Positions 1 through 8,626 of a stretch of DNA of 64,000 bases are shown piece by piece. The first letter of the stretch is position 1; each line of letters begins with the position of its first letter. Origin of the DNA: Pseudomonas berkeleyensis (GTDB taxonomy: Bacteria > Pseudomonadota > Gammaproteobacteria > Pseudomonadales > Pseudomonadaceae); contig NZ_CP059139.1 in the NCBI RefSeq assembly GCF_014109765.1, positions 3,910,001 through 3,974,000 of the forward strand, written 5' to 3'. A program made the position numbers and the translations under genes. Under the pieces are notes generated by a model. That model did not search any database. It was not told the origin of the DNA and saw nothing but the letters and a program-made list of their open reading frames with translations.

Positions 1-274
1 CCGCTCTCGCGCCCTCGACGATACCGCCCGCGCCAAACACCACCTCACGCACCACGTCGGTATTGGCCAGGCACAGCATCACCACATTGGCGTCGCGACA
101 CAGTTCGGCCGGCGTCTCCACCCGGTGTGCGCCGTGCTCCAGCAGAGGCGCGCATTTGTCAGGGGTGCGGTTCCAGATGGTCAGCGGGTAGCCAGCAGCG
201 AGCAGGCGACGGGTCATGGGCAGGCCCATCAGGCCAATACCGGCGAAGGCGACGGCGGGCAGCGAAGCGGTCAT
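1..274 (-). CDS. 3-hydroxyisobutyrate dehydrogenase-like protein (N-terminal part, cut by window edge)
   Basis: Reading the minus strand from an ATG at 272-274 gives an open frame to the window edge (about 91 residues). It starts with a Rossmann dinucleotide-binding motif, GIGLMG at residues 12-17, followed by LPM and then WNRTPDK, the usual beginning of the 3-hydroxyisobutyrate/6-phosphogluconate/tartronate-semialdehyde reductase family (NAD(P)-dependent oxidation of beta-hydroxyacids). The segment VVMLCLANTDVV also matches the family's Rossmann region. The catalytic lysine and C-terminal helical domain lie outside the window, so the substrate cannot be assigned. It is transcribed away from the lipoprotein gene at 482. 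Confidence 0.8.
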   Translation of the reverse strand, partial: MTASLPAVAFAGIGLMGLPMTRRLLAAGYPLTIWNRTPDKCAPLLEHGAHRVETPAELCRDANVVMLCLANTDVVREVVFGAGGIVEGARA

Positions 275-481
275 ACGAGGCTCCAGATGGCAGTGAAGAA
301 ATCGATCGGCCAATACTAACCGCGCACGGCGCTTTGCCTGGAGGTTTCATCCATCAATACCGCGCGCATTGAAAACACACAGGGCTTGAGCGAGCATGTG
401 TAGCCCATGGCCACCATACGTTCAGCACTTGCGCGTTGCCTGGTCATGAATCAACAGCCCTTCCCGACAACAGGATGTCGT

Positions 482-1183
482 ATGCACACCCTTAAACGCC
501 TTCTCGTCGCCAGCACCCTGATCATTGCCGGCTGCGCCAGCCAACCTTCGCTACCGCCACCGGAATATCCTGGCATCGAGCAATCCGACAAGATCGTCAT
601 CCACGATCAACGCCCAAGCAGCGAAAGCGAGAAGGAAATTTTCAGTCTGCTGGTCACCAGCAGCGCCTATGCGATCTATCGCATGCCGGACACCGCGACC
701 AAGCCCACAGGCTCACGGCTGCTCGCCCACCGCGCCTACGAAAAGTTTCCAGAACTGGGCACGCAGCCATCCATCAACGTCCATCACTTCGTGACCTACG
801 CCAACCTGCAGTCGCAGCTGCGCAAGAGTTCGTTGCTCGCCGGGCTGACCGGCCCGATTGGCGTGGCCATTCTGAGCCGCCAGGAACTACCTGTCGGCGA
901 AGTCCTGACCACCCGGATCGACAGCAGCGTCTTCGACAAAACCGCCGGGGACGAGGAATACACCCGCGCCTTCTTCAGCGCCGAAGAAAACCCGGAGAAA
1001 TCGCCGGTGAACCTCATCTACATCGACGCGGAAATACTCGGCCAACGCGTTGCCAGCCGCTGCCTGGTGCCGCCGATCAAGGACAAGCCCCACCTGTTCC
1101 TGATCGAGGCGATGGACATGTGCATCACCAACCACCTGGCGCTGTATCGCACCGACTCCGTGAAGGAAACGGCTGCCAAGTGA
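482..1183 (+). CDS. Putative outer-membrane lipoprotein of unknown function
   Basis: A 233-residue protein. I chose the ATG at 482 (preceded by AGGA) over the upstream in-frame ATG at 407 because it places a clean lipoprotein signal at the N terminus: a basic start, a hydrophobic stretch and the lipobox IAGC with Cys18 as the lipidation site. The residue after Cys is Ala, not Asp, so outer-membrane sorting is expected. The rest is soluble, with a hydrophobic stretch (LLAGLTGPIGVAIL) near residue 120. I recognise no enzymatic motif. A perfect 10-bp inverted repeat follows the stop. It is probably monocistronic. Confidence 0.75.
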   Translation: MHTLKRLLVASTLIIAGCASQPSLPPPEYPGIEQSDKIVIHDQRPSSESEKEIFSLLVTSSAYAIYRMPDTATKPTGSRLLAHRAYEKFPELGTQPSINVHHFVTYANLQSQLRKSSLLAGLTGPIGVAILSRQELPVGEVLTTRIDSSVFDKTAGDEEYTRAFFSAEENPEKSPVNLIYIDAEILGQRVASRCLVPPIKDKPHLFLIEAMDMCITNHLALYRTDSVKETAAK

Positions 1184-1198
1184 ACAGGCCTTGAGCCA

Positions 1199-1230
1199 AG
1201 CAGAAACCTGTCGCGAGGTGGGTTTCTGCT
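1199..1230 (+). terminator. Perfect inverted repeat after lipoprotein gene, probable terminator
   Basis: AGCAGAAACC and GGTTTCTGCT form a perfect 10-bp stem around a 12-nt loop, 15 nt past the lipoprotein stop. It is not followed by a T-run, so efficiency as an intrinsic terminator is uncertain. Confidence 0.5.
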
Positions 1231-1381
1231 CAAAACCTTAGCGCCTCCACGGCTCGCTCCCGATGTTGGTAAATGAGCGATAGCCAGCCCTTCGATGCTT
1301 GCTTGATAAAGCGCCCGCCAGAGGGGGCCTGCATCGATGGATGGGGGCGTACCGTTGAGCATGAATGAATCACGCATTGAC

Positions 1382-1402
1382 ATATCGGTAAATATCGATA
1401 TT
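1382..1402 (+). promoter_or_regulatory. Operator-like palindrome before the ArsR gene
   Basis: The 12-bp perfect palindrome AATATCGATATT (1391-1402), preceded by a second ATATCG half site at 1382, ends 10 nt before the ArsR ATG. The same ATATCGA half sites recur at 1729-1750 and 1819-1840. Such AT-rich dyads are typical ArsR/SmtB operators, so this is likely autoregulatory. Confidence 0.65.
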
Positions 1403-1412
1403 ATCGCTCCCC

Positions 1413-1715
1413 ATGGAACTGATCGACGTATTCAAAGCCCTCTCGAACCCTACACGCCTCAAGATCTTGAAAGGCCTGAAGGATCCCGTGAAGAACTTCC
1501 CCCCACAGGATGAAGGGGACGTTCATACGGTGGGTGTCTGCGTCAGCAGCATTCAAGAAGGTGTCGGTCTGTCGCAGTCGACGGTGTCCGATTACCTCGC
1601 GACGCTGCAACGCGTGGGCCTGGTGGAAGTCCGTCGTATCGGACAATGGACCTACTACAAGCGCAATGAAGCAAACATCCGTGCCCTTGCCGAGCTTCTG
1701 GACAAGGAGCTGTAA
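1413..1715 (+). CDS. ArsR-family winged-helix transcriptional regulator
   Basis: A 100-residue protein of the usual ArsR/SmtB length. The N-terminal ALSNPTRLKILKGL helix and the recognition helix region LSQSTVSDYLATLQRVGLVEVRR with a following beta-wing (GQWTYYKRN) are characteristic. A single cysteine (Cys43) lies just before the recognition helix; the classic CVC metal motif of ArsR is absent, so the signal may be redox or an organic electrophile rather than arsenite. It is followed after 150 bp by a quinone oxidoreductase and a monooxygenase-like gene. ATATCGA dyads sit both before this gene and before the reductase, consistent with it repressing itself and the downstream operon. Confidence 0.88.
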   Translation: MELIDVFKALSNPTRLKILKGLKDPVKNFPPQDEGDVHTVGVCVSSIQEGVGLSQSTVSDYLATLQRVGLVEVRRIGQWTYYKRNEANIRALAELLDKEL

Positions 1716-1728
1716 TTTTTCACCCACA

Positions 1729-1750
1729 AATATCGAAAAATCTCGATATT
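1729..1750 (+). promoter_or_regulatory. Operator-like inverted repeat, second copy
   Basis: AATATCGA and TCGATATT form a perfect 8-bp inverted repeat with a 6-nt spacer, just past the ArsR stop codon. It matches the half sites in front of the ArsR gene. The sequence that follows (to about 1785) is a diverged copy of the leader of the next gene, including an ATG that runs into a stop after two codons. Confidence 0.65.
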
Positions 1751-1818
1751 CCTTTTTGCCGAAACGAGAACTCACAATGAACTGAGGCCATAGAAACTCC
1801 CTTAAATCTTCGCATCAA

Positions 1819-1840
1819 TATATCGAAAATTCCCTATATC
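1819..1840 (+). promoter_or_regulatory. Operator-like inverted repeat, third (degenerate) copy before the reductase
   Basis: ATATATCGA on the left and a degraded CTATAT half on the right lie 25 nt upstream of the reductase start. It aligns with the 1729-1750 site at an offset of 90 bp, and the shared CCTTTTT and GAAACGAG blocks downstream align too, so the two leaders look like a duplication. Confidence 0.5.
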
Positions 1841-1865
1841 CCTTTTTCCAGAAACGAGGTTTACC

Positions 1866-2840
1866 ATGAAAGCACAGATACTGAAGTCATTTGGCGGCCC
1901 GGAATCGTTCGAACTGCGTGACGTGCCCAAGCCCGTACCGCAAGCAGGACAGGTTCTGGTTCGTGTCCACGCCACCTCCATCAACCCGCTGGATTTCCAG
2001 GTTCGCCGCGGCGATTACGCCGACTACGTGCCGCTGCCAAGCATTACCGGGCATGACGTATCGGGCGTCGTCGAAGCGGTCGGCCCCGGTGTGACGAGCT
2101 TCGTGCCAGGCGACGAAGTCTGGTACACCCCGCAAATTTTTGATGGCCCCGGTAGCTACGCCGAGTACCACGTTGCGGCCGAGAACATTGTCGGGAAGAA
2201 GCCTGCCTCGCTGAGCCATCTCGAGGCTGCGACCCTGACTCTGGTTGGCGGCACGGCATGGGAAGCACTGGTGGTGCGTGCATCGCTCAGGGTGGGCGAA
2301 AGCATTCTGGTGCACGGCGGCGCGGGAGGCGTCGGTCATGTGGCGATCCAGCTGGCAAAAGCCATAGGCGCCAGGGTGTTCACCACCGTGCGCGAGGCAA
2401 ACTTCGAATTCGCACGAAGCCTGGGTGCCGACGTGGTCATCGACTACGAGCAAGAGGATTACGTCGACGCCATTCTGCGGGAAACCGGTGGCCAGGGCGT
2501 CGACGTGATATTCGACACCATCGGCGGCAATACCTTGTCACGCAGCCCCGACGCCCTCGCACAACTGGGCCGCGTGGTCTCGATCGTGGACATCGCCCAG
2601 CCGCAGAACGTCATCCAGGCCTGGGGCAAGAACGCAAGCTACCACTTCGTTTTCACCCGCCAGAACCGCGGCAAGCTCGATGAGCTGAGCGCATTGATCG
2701 AGCGCGGCCAACTGCGGCCACACGTTGGCGCGGTCTTTTCGCTTGCCGACATCCCTCGCGCTCACGCGCTACTGGAAAGCCCCAACAACGGCCTTCGCGG
2801 AAAGATCGCGATTGCCGTCGAGCCATCGCTCGCCCGGTAA
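1866..2840 (+). CDS. Zinc-independent NADPH:quinone oxidoreductase-like MDR protein
   Basis: A 324-residue medium-chain dehydrogenase/reductase of the quinone oxidoreductase type. The N-terminal GroES-like domain contains [11 protein letters not shown] and [12 protein letters not shown], and the Rossmann domain has the nucleotide-binding GGAGGVG near residues 151-157 followed by [12 protein letters not shown]. The zinc-binding cysteines of alcohol dehydrogenases are absent. The reaction is expected to be NADPH-dependent reduction of quinones or alpha,beta-unsaturated carbonyls in the cytoplasm. An RBS-like GAGG precedes the ATG. It is probably co-transcribed with the next gene (41-bp gap) and repressed by the ArsR upstream. 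Confidence 0.85.
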   Translation: MKAQILKSFGGPESFELRDVPKPVPQAGQVLVRVHATSINPLDFQVRRGDYADYVPLPSITGHDVSGVVEAVGPGVTSFVPGDEVWYTPQIFDGPGSYAEYHVAAENIVGKKPASLSHLEAATLTLVGGTAWEALVVRASLRVGESILVHGGAGGVGHVAIQLAKAIGARVFTTVREANFEFARSLGADVVIDYEQEDYVDAILRETGGQGVDVIFDTIGGNTLSRSPDALAQLGRVVSIVDIAQPQNVIQAWGKNASYHFVFTRQNRGKLDELSALIERGQLRPHVGAVFSLADIPRAHALLESPNNGLRGKIAIAVEPSLAR

Positions 2841-2881
2841 ACGGCAACGTTCAAATACGCAAACCACTTTGGAGAAATCCC

Positions 2882-3223
2882 ATGATTTACGAGATCGCTC
2901 TACTCCCCGTTCCCCCGCAACACATCGAGAATTTCAGACGTGCATTTGCCAATGTCGAACCGTTGCTGAAACGCGCCACGGGTTACGGCGGCCACATGCT
3001 CACGCAAGGCATCGAAATGCCTCAGGTATTCAACCTCATCGTGCGCTGGCGCTCACTTGCAGACCACAAGGTCTTCGAAGCGAGTGATGACCATCAGGTA
3101 TTCATGGATGGGCTAGAGGAATACTTCTCGGCAGAACCGACGGTCTACCACATTGAAGATGCACCTTTCGTTTCTGGAGGACAGAACGAACAGAGCAGCA
3201 TCTTCGATCAGGCAGCGCCTTAG
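2882..3223 (+). CDS. Antibiotic-biosynthesis-monooxygenase (ABM) fold protein
   Basis: A 113-residue protein with the small ferredoxin-like ABM pattern: an N-terminal strand (IYEIALLPV), a helix (ENFRRAFANVEPLL), NLIVRWRSLADH and a terminal FMDGLEEYF segment. Family members are dimeric, cofactor-free oxygenases or electrophile/quinone-handling proteins. A good GGAG RBS lies before the ATG at 2882. Its position behind a quinone reductase suggests a shared role in quinone or aromatic detoxification; the substrate is unknown. Confidence 0.7.
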   Translation: MIYEIALLPVPPQHIENFRRAFANVEPLLKRATGYGGHMLTQGIEMPQVFNLIVRWRSLADHKVFEASDDHQVFMDGLEEYFSAEPTVYHIEDAPFVSGGQNEQSSIFDQAAP

Positions 3224-3581
3224 AGGCCTACTGGTCTTAAGCAACGGTTCGTTTCGAGAAATCCTCAGACTTGATTCCGCCAATTTTCAGCAACAGTGAT
3301 TTGACCTGACAGTTATTGCTCTGAGCGCATGGCTGGCAGGTCAATTCCGTGCTTCATGGCAACGCCCGCTCCCCCTCCAACGCGAATCCAGGCGTCTTCA
3401 AGGCCGCTCGCACCTGCGCGAGATCCGGCTCACCGCTGAGCGCATCGTCCACCGCGTTACTCGTTCTCCACCTCGTCAACATGGCGCGCCCCCCACCTCA
3501 GGTGAGTGCCCTCCCGCGACTGCCACCGGGCAGGCGGCTTCTGCCAATGATTTTCATGCGCATGATTGATTTATACATTTG
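3224..3581. other. Intergenic region with no gene recognised
   Basis: About 360 bp between the monooxygenase-like gene and the Fur-like box. Short open frames here have no RBS and no recognisable protein, and I see no hairpin terminator or repeat. Confidence 0.5.
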
Positions 3582-3600
3582 GAAATAATTATCATTAAAT
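3582..3600 (+). promoter_or_regulatory. Candidate Fur box upstream of the TonB receptor
   Basis: The core ATAATTATCATTA (3585-3597) matches the consensus Fur-box core at 11 of 13 positions and lies 27 bp before the receptor's start codon, in an AT-rich island that stands out from its GC-rich surroundings. Iron repression of the receptor is the natural reading. Confidence 0.65.
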
Positions 3601-3624
3601 AAATCTAAAACAATGTGAGCCATC

Positions 3625-5796
3625 ATGCACAACAGGAATAAGAAAGCTCTGCTGGGTCTTCTGCTGGCCAGCTGCAGCGCCCCGCTTGCCGCCCAGGTCG
3701 TCAGCCTGGACGCGGTGGAAATCTCCAGCGCCCCCATCGAGAACGCCGTGCAACGGGCTCACGCCGAACGGCGTGAAGCCAGCAGTTCGAAAGCCGTCAT
3801 CGAAGCCGAGCAGCTCAACCAGTTCGGCGACCAGCCGCTGGGCGATGCTCTTCGTCGCCTGGTCGGGGTCTCCTTCGCTGGCGCCAACCGTGCGCGTGAG
3901 GTGCAGTTGCGCGGCATCGGCCCCGAGTACGCACAGGTGCTGGTCAACGGCCGACGCATTCTCGATGCCAATTCCAAGCGCAGCGTGCAGCTGGATCGCA
4001 TCCCCAGTTCGCTGGTCGAGCGTGTCGAGATCATCCGCTCGCCCCTGGCCAGCCAGGAGGGCCAGGGCGCTGCGGGCACCGTCAATATCATTCTCAAGCA
4101 GCGCGCCAAGGGCGGTAATGGCGAGATCGGTATCGGCGCCGGGCACATGGAAAGCAACGGCGGCCTGGGAGATGCCACCGCCTTCTACAGCCTGGGCAAC
4201 GACAACGTCACGCTGAACCTGGCGGGCGGCGTGCAACTGCAACGCCGTAACGAGAGCAAGGACTCGCTGGTGTTCAGCAATAGCGGCGCCAATGGCGGTG
4301 AACTGGGCACCAATGAGCGCCGCTTCGAGCAGGGCAACTTCCTGCCCTCGTTGGAGCTGCGTCTAGACGATGCCAACCGTCTGAACTTCCAGCTCGACTA
4401 CCTGAAGACCACCGAATACCGCGACGACATCGCCGCCGAGCTGGAAACTGCGCAGAACGCGGTTCGTCGCACCGAGTTCGAGGATCGCGAGCGCAAGCGC
4501 ACCAACCTCGGCCTGCTCAGCGACTGGACGCACCAGTGGAGCGATGACACCGAACTGCTGCTGAGCCTTGACCTGCAGAAGGCCGACGAGGACACCAGCC
4601 GCGACGCCAAACGCTACCGGGCCAATGGCACCCTGGATCGTACGCGTCTGCGCGACGAGAACATTCACATGACCTCGGTATCGCCCAATCTCAAGGTCAA
4701 GACGCTGCTCGACGCGCACAGCCTCGAATGGGGCGCCGGGGCGCGCCGCGAAACCCGCGAGGAAGACAACAGCAACATCGAGAACGGCACCGTCCGGCCG
4801 ATCAATGCCGCGCGCACCTATCAGGTTCGTGAAGACATCACCCATCTGTTCGCCCAGGACACCTGGCTCCTGCCCTGGGGCGACAGCCTGACCTACGGCC
4901 TGCGCCTGGAAGATGCCCACACCCGCACCCGCGATTTCAGCGGCGCCAAGCAGCAGACCAGCAAGCTGAGCCCGCTGCCTTCGATCAGCTACCTCGGCCA
5001 TCTCAGCGCCAATACCGACTGGCGCCTGGGCATCGCCCGAACGCTGCGCCGGCCTGACCTGCGTGAGCTGAGCCCGACCGTCACCACCGACTCCGGCACG
5101 CTGGCCAGGCCCGACACCGGCGGCAACCCGGGGATGACGCCAGAATCCATCTGGGGTGTCGACCTGGGCCTGGATCACTTCTTCAATGATCAGCGTGGCC
5201 TGCTCTCGGCCAACCTGTTCCACCGTCAGTTCCGCGACAAGATCGAAAGCGTCCTCAGCCAGCAGGACAACGGTCGCTGGCTGAGCAGCCCGGAGAACGC
5301 CGGTGACGGCCAGGCCAGCGGCCTGGAACTGGAAGCACGCGCGCCACTGGATGCCATTGGTTTGCCGCAGCTGACGCTATGGTCCAACGCCACCGCCGTG
5401 CACACCCGCCTGAAGAGCGAAGCAACCGGCGAAACCCGGCGCTTCCTCGATCAGCCGGATTACCTGTTCAACGCCGGCGCCGACTACTACCTGGCCAGCC
5501 TGCGCACCACCTTCGGCGTCAACTACAACTGGAACAGCGGCTACAACCAGAAGTATCGACTGACCTCGGGCAAGACGGCAGAAGCCGATCAGGATGCCGT
5601 CGGCCGTGTCGATATCTCGGCGCGCACCCAACTCAGCGAGAACACCAGCCTGAACCTGTCGGTACTCAACCTGTTCGCCCAGAACGAGGACAGCCGCGCC
5701 ACCACCTATGGCGCCAATGGCCTGCTGGAGAGCAACAGCCTGACCGAGGAAGGCACCTACCGCACCTTCTACGTACGCGTGCAAACCGCCTTCTGA
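3625..5796 (+). CDS. TonB-dependent outer-membrane receptor
   Basis: A 723-residue precursor. A signal peptide (hydrophobic ALLGLLLASCSAPLAAQ) is followed by the plug domain, which includes GDALRRLVGVSF, VQLRGIGPEYAQVLVNGRR and VERVEIIRSPLASQEGQGAAGTVNIILK, the classic plug segments of siderophore receptors. The remainder is an alternating beta-barrel ending in the C-terminal aromatic FYVRVQTAF used by the BAM machinery. There is no N-terminal signalling (STN) domain, so no FecIR-type surface signalling is expected, and none is encoded nearby. The upstream Fur-like box suggests an iron-regulated siderophore or heme-type receptor. The ligand cannot be read from sequence. Confidence 0.92.
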   Translation: MHNRNKKALLGLLLASCSAPLAAQVVSLDAVEISSAPIENAVQRAHAERREASSSKAVIEAEQLNQFGDQPLGDALRRLVGVSFAGANRAREVQLRGIGPEYAQVLVNGRRILDANSKRSVQLDRIPSSLVERVEIIRSPLASQEGQGAAGTVNIILKQRAKGGNGEIGIGAGHMESNGGLGDATAFYSLGNDNVTLNLAGGVQLQRRNESKDSLVFSNSGANGGELGTNERRFEQGNFLPSLELRLDDANRLNFQLDYLKTTEYRDDIAAELETAQNAVRRTEFEDRERKRTNLGLLSDWTHQWSDDTELLLSLDLQKADEDTSRDAKRYRANGTLDRTRLRDENIHMTSVSPNLKVKTLLDAHSLEWGAGARRETREEDNSNIENGTVRPINAARTYQVREDITHLFAQDTWLLPWGDSLTYGLRLEDAHTRTRDFSGAKQQTSKLSPLPSISYLGHLSANTDWRLGIARTLRRPDLRELSPTVTTDSGTLARPDTGGNPGMTPESIWGVDLGLDHFFNDQRGLLSANLFHRQFRDKIESVLSQQDNGRWLSSPENAGDGQASGLELEARAPLDAIGLPQLTLWSNATAVHTRLKSEATGETRRFLDQPDYLFNAGADYYLASLRTTFGVNYNWNSGYNQKYRLTSGKTAEADQDAVGRVDISARTQLSENTSLNLSVLNLFAQNEDSRATTYGANGLLESNSLTEEGTYRTFYVRVQTAF

Positions 5797-5813
5797 TCGG
5801 TTCCTCTCGCGCC

Positions 5814-5849
5814 AAAGGCTTCCGGCACATCAGTGCCGGGAGCCTTTTC
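5814..5849 (+). terminator. Intrinsic terminator after the TonB receptor
   Basis: AAAGGCT-CCGGCAC pairs with GTGCCGG-AGCCTTTT around an ATCA loop, 17 nt after the receptor stop, ending in TTTT. Confidence 0.85.
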
Positions 5850-5917
5850 CATTCGGGCATCGCCGCCGTTGTGGCCGACTAGACTTCTGACTCCATACAC
5901 CGCTCTGGAGACTCAGG

Positions 5918-6397
5918 ATGACCAGCAAGAACACCATCTGCCTCTGGTACGACCGCAACGCATTGGAGGCTGCGACCTTCTACGCAGAAACCTTCCCGGA
6001 CAGTGCCGTGCTGGCCGTACATCACGCCCCTGGTGATTACCCCAGCGGCCAGCAGGGCGATGTGCTGACGGTTGAGTTCAGGGTGATGGGCATTCCCTGC
6101 CTCGGCCTCAACGGTGGCCCGGTATTCCAGCACAGCGAGGCGTTTTCGTTTCAGGTCGCCACCGACGATCAGGCCGAGACGGATCGCTTGTGGAGCGCGA
6201 TAATCAACAACGGTGGTCAGGCCAGCGAATGCGGCTGGTGCAAGGACAAATGGGGCATTTCCTGGCAGATCACACCGCGCATTCTGAGCGATGCCATCGC
6301 CAGCCCCGACCGCGCAGCCGCCAAGCGCGCCTTCGAGGCGATGATGACCATGAGCAAGATCGACATCGCCCGGATCGAGGCGGCACTGAAGGGCTGA
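5918..6397 (+). CDS. VOC/PhnB-like protein (3-demethylubiquinone methyltransferase-like fold)
   Basis: A 159-residue protein of the PhnB/YjdN-like branch of the vicinal-oxygen-chelate superfamily. It begins with KNTICLWYDRNALEAATFYAETFPDS and has the family's GIPCLGLNGGPVFQHSEAFSF and GWCKDKWGISWQITP segments. Despite the old domain name (3-dmu-9_3-mt), these proteins are not proven methyltransferases and the substrate is unknown. GGAG-like bases precede the ATG. It is convergent with the LysR gene at 6420 and probably monocistronic. Confidence 0.85.
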   Translation: MTSKNTICLWYDRNALEAATFYAETFPDSAVLAVHHAPGDYPSGQQGDVLTVEFRVMGIPCLGLNGGPVFQHSEAFSFQVATDDQAETDRLWSAIINNGGQASECGWCKDKWGISWQITPRILSDAIASPDRAAAKRAFEAMMTMSKIDIARIEAALKG

Positions 6398-6419
6398 TGC
6401 CAGCACGCGAGGCGTGCCA

Positions 6420-7286
6420 TCAAAGCCCAGCGAAAACCGCGACGATGGCATCGATCACTGCACGAACCCGCGCGGTGTGGCGCACGTCCCGATGGGTGAC
6501 CAGCCAGATGTCATAGGGCGCGTGTTCACGATCCGCCCACAGCCGTACCAGCCCGTCGCGCAAACCCAGAGGTAGCGGTACCTCGCCAATGCCGATGCCC
6601 GCTGCCAGCGCCCGGCGAACCATCAAGCCCGAGGTACAGGTCATGGCGATACGCCCGTGAGTGATCGGCTCGGTGCCAAGCGTGACCTCACGCCCACTGT
6701 CCAGATAGGGCTGATAGAGCACCAAGTCATGCCCGGCGAAGGCAGCGCCCGGTTCGGGTATGCCGCGCACGGTGACATAGTCCTTCGAGGCGAAGGCGGC
6801 GCTGCTCCAACGAGCGAGTCGACGCACGATCAGCTCGGGGTTGTCCGGCTTGAGGTTGCGCACGGCGATATCCGCCTCGCGCTTGTTGAGATTGAGCAAT
6901 TGCGTTGAAGCATGCAGCTTGACCTCGATACCAGGGTGTTCAAGGCGCAGCGCGGCAATGGCCGGCATGATGAAGTCGACGGCAAAGGAGTCGGTGGTGG
7001 TAATGCGCACCTCACCGCTCATGCGTTCATCCATGCCGAGAATGCGGCGCTGCAGATCGGCCGCCGCCGCCTCCATGTCCTGCGCCGCCCTCATCGCCTG
7101 CTCTCCCGCGCTGGTCAGGCTGTAGCCGGCTGACGTGCGCAGGAACAGGGTGGCATCGAGGGACTGCTCCAGCGAGGCGAGCCGGCGACCGACCGTGGCT
7201 TGATCCACGGCCAGTACACGAGCCGCACCGCGCAAGGTCTGTTCACGGCACAAGGCAAGAAATACGCGGGCGTCGTCCCAGTTCAT
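6420..7286 (-). CDS. LysR-family transcriptional regulator
   Basis: A 288-residue LysR protein. The N-terminal HTH reads NWDDARVFLALCREQ...DQATVGRRLASLEQSLDATLFLR, followed by a PBP2-type effector domain (SGEVRITTTDSFAVDFIMPAI). I place the start at 7286 because AGAGAG lies just upstream; an ATG at 7307 would add seven unconserved residues. It is divergent from the MFS transporter gene at 7414, with a short dyad between them, so it likely controls that transporter and itself. The effector is unknown. Confidence 0.88.
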   Translation of the reverse strand: MNWDDARVFLALCREQTLRGAARVLAVDQATVGRRLASLEQSLDATLFLRTSAGYSLTSAGEQAMRAAQDMEAAAADLQRRILGMDERMSGEVRITTTDSFAVDFIMPAIAALRLEHPGIEVKLHASTQLLNLNKREADIAVRNLKPDNPELIVRRLARWSSAAFASKDYVTVRGIPEPGAAFAGHDLVLYQPYLDSGREVTLGTEPITHGRIAMTCTSGLMVRRALAAGIGIGEVPLPLGLRDGLVRLWADREHAPYDIWLVTHRDVRHTARVRAVIDAIVAVFAGL

Positions 7287-7326
7287 TGCAGGCTCTCTCT
7301 GATGCATTTTTGCATTAGTGAACGTT

Positions 7327-7343
7327 AATAACGCTGCGTTATT
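7327..7343. promoter_or_regulatory. Dyad in the LysR/MFS divergent promoter
   Basis: AATAACG and CGTTATT form a perfect 7-bp inverted repeat around CTG, 41 bp from the LysR start and 71 bp from the transporter start. A palindromic AACGTT adjoins it. It is placed where a LysR regulator would bind a divergent promoter. Confidence 0.5.
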
Positions 7344-7413
7344 TCTTCAGTCAAGCCTCCTATGATCGTGCCATCTCATTCGATGGCGTCCGCCGGACGC
7401 TCAGGGGACGATC

Positions 7414-8619
7414 ATGAACAGCCACACACAGGGCTCGCTGTGGATGCCGATCTGGGCTGGCCTGTGCGCCAGCCTGGTGGGCATCGGTCTGGCCCGCTTC
7501 GCCTACACCCCGTTGATACCATCGCTGATTGAGGCGCACTGGTTTTCCGCCTCGGCAGTGGTCTACCTGGGCGCCGCCAACCTGGCCGGCTATCTCGTCG
7601 GCGCGCTGATCGGCCGGCCGCTGGCCGCGCGTCACTCCAGCGCCAGCGTATTGCGGGCGATGATGCTTCTGGTCAGCCTGGCGTTCCTCGCCTGTGCCTG
7701 GCCGCTGTCAGTGGCCTGGTTCTTCTCCTGGCGCTTGCTCTCGGGCATCGCCGGTGGCGTGATCATGGTACTGGCCGCCAGCACCATCCTGCCGCATGTC
7801 GCGGCGGGTCGACGCGGGCTGGCCAGCGGCGCGATCTTTCTGGGTCTGGGCCTCGGCATCGCTGGTTCCGGCACACTGGTGCCGATACTTCTGGCTCAGG
7901 GCCTGGCGACCACCTGGACCGGCATGGCCGTGGTCGCCCTAGTGCTGACACTGAGCAGTTGGCGCGGCTGGCCAGACGACCTCGCTCATGCTCCGCAGCC
8001 GGCCACCCCACACGAGCCGGCACAGAGCGCAGGCGGCGTGCGCCTGCTATTCGCACAATACGCGCTGATGGCCAGCAGCCTGGTGGCACCGATGATGTTT
8101 CTGGTCGATTACATCAGTCGCGGTCTGGGCGAAGGGAGCCACAGCGGTGCGGCCATCTGGACGCTGTATGGCGTCGGCGCCATCGTCGGCCCGGTGGTAT
8201 ATGGCTACCTTGCCGACCACCTGGGTGCCCGCGCAGCGATACGCCTGGTTCTGCTGATGCAAGCCATGGCCATTACCGTGCTGGTGGAAAGCCGTGACCT
8301 GCATGTACTTGGCGCCGCCGTACTGGTGATCGGCTCCTTCCCACCCGGCATCGTGCCGCTGGCCTTGGCGCGCGTGCATCAACTGGTGACTGGCCATGCC
8401 CAGCAGAACGCCACCTGGAGCCGCGCAACCATCTCCTTCGCGACCTTCCAGGCGCTTGCCGGTTATGCCTATTCGGCGCTGTTCTCGGCCAGCCAGGAGA
8501 ATTATCGCTTGCTGTTCACGGTCGCGATTGGCGCGGTGCTGGTGGCCTTGCTGCTCGAATTGCCGTCACTGCTGGGCAAATCGTGGAGCAATACACCGGC
8601 AGGCCGAGAGGTCACATGA
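7414..8619 (+). CDS. YbfB/YjiJ-family MFS transporter
   Basis: A 401-residue inner-membrane protein with about 12 hydrophobic segments. The N terminus (WAGLCASLVGIGLARFAYTPLIPSLIEAHW) and AANLAGYLVGALIGRPLA are characteristic of the YbfB/YjiJ branch of the major facilitator superfamily. Substrates for this branch are mostly uncharacterised. It is divergent from the LysR at 6420, which is its likely regulator. Its stop lies 7 bp from the convergent small gene at 8627. Confidence 0.88.
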   Translation: MNSHTQGSLWMPIWAGLCASLVGIGLARFAYTPLIPSLIEAHWFSASAVVYLGAANLAGYLVGALIGRPLAARHSSASVLRAMMLLVSLAFLACAWPLSVAWFFSWRLLSGIAGGVIMVLAASTILPHVAAGRRGLASGAIFLGLGLGIAGSGTLVPILLAQGLATTWTGMAVVALVLTLSSWRGWPDDLAHAPQPATPHEPAQSAGGVRLLFAQYALMASSLVAPMMFLVDYISRGLGEGSHSGAAIWTLYGVGAIVGPVVYGYLADHLGARAAIRLVLLMQAMAITVLVESRDLHVLGAAVLVIGSFPPGIVPLALARVHQLVTGHAQQNATWSRATISFATFQALAGYAYSALFSASQENYRLLFTVAIGAVLVALLLELPSLLGKSWSNTPAGREVT

Positions 8620-8626
8620 GGGACGC

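Noticed and set aside
3349..3588. 79-codon frame in the gap before the TonB receptor
   Set aside because: No RBS, low-complexity composition and overlap with the candidate Fur box and promoter region.
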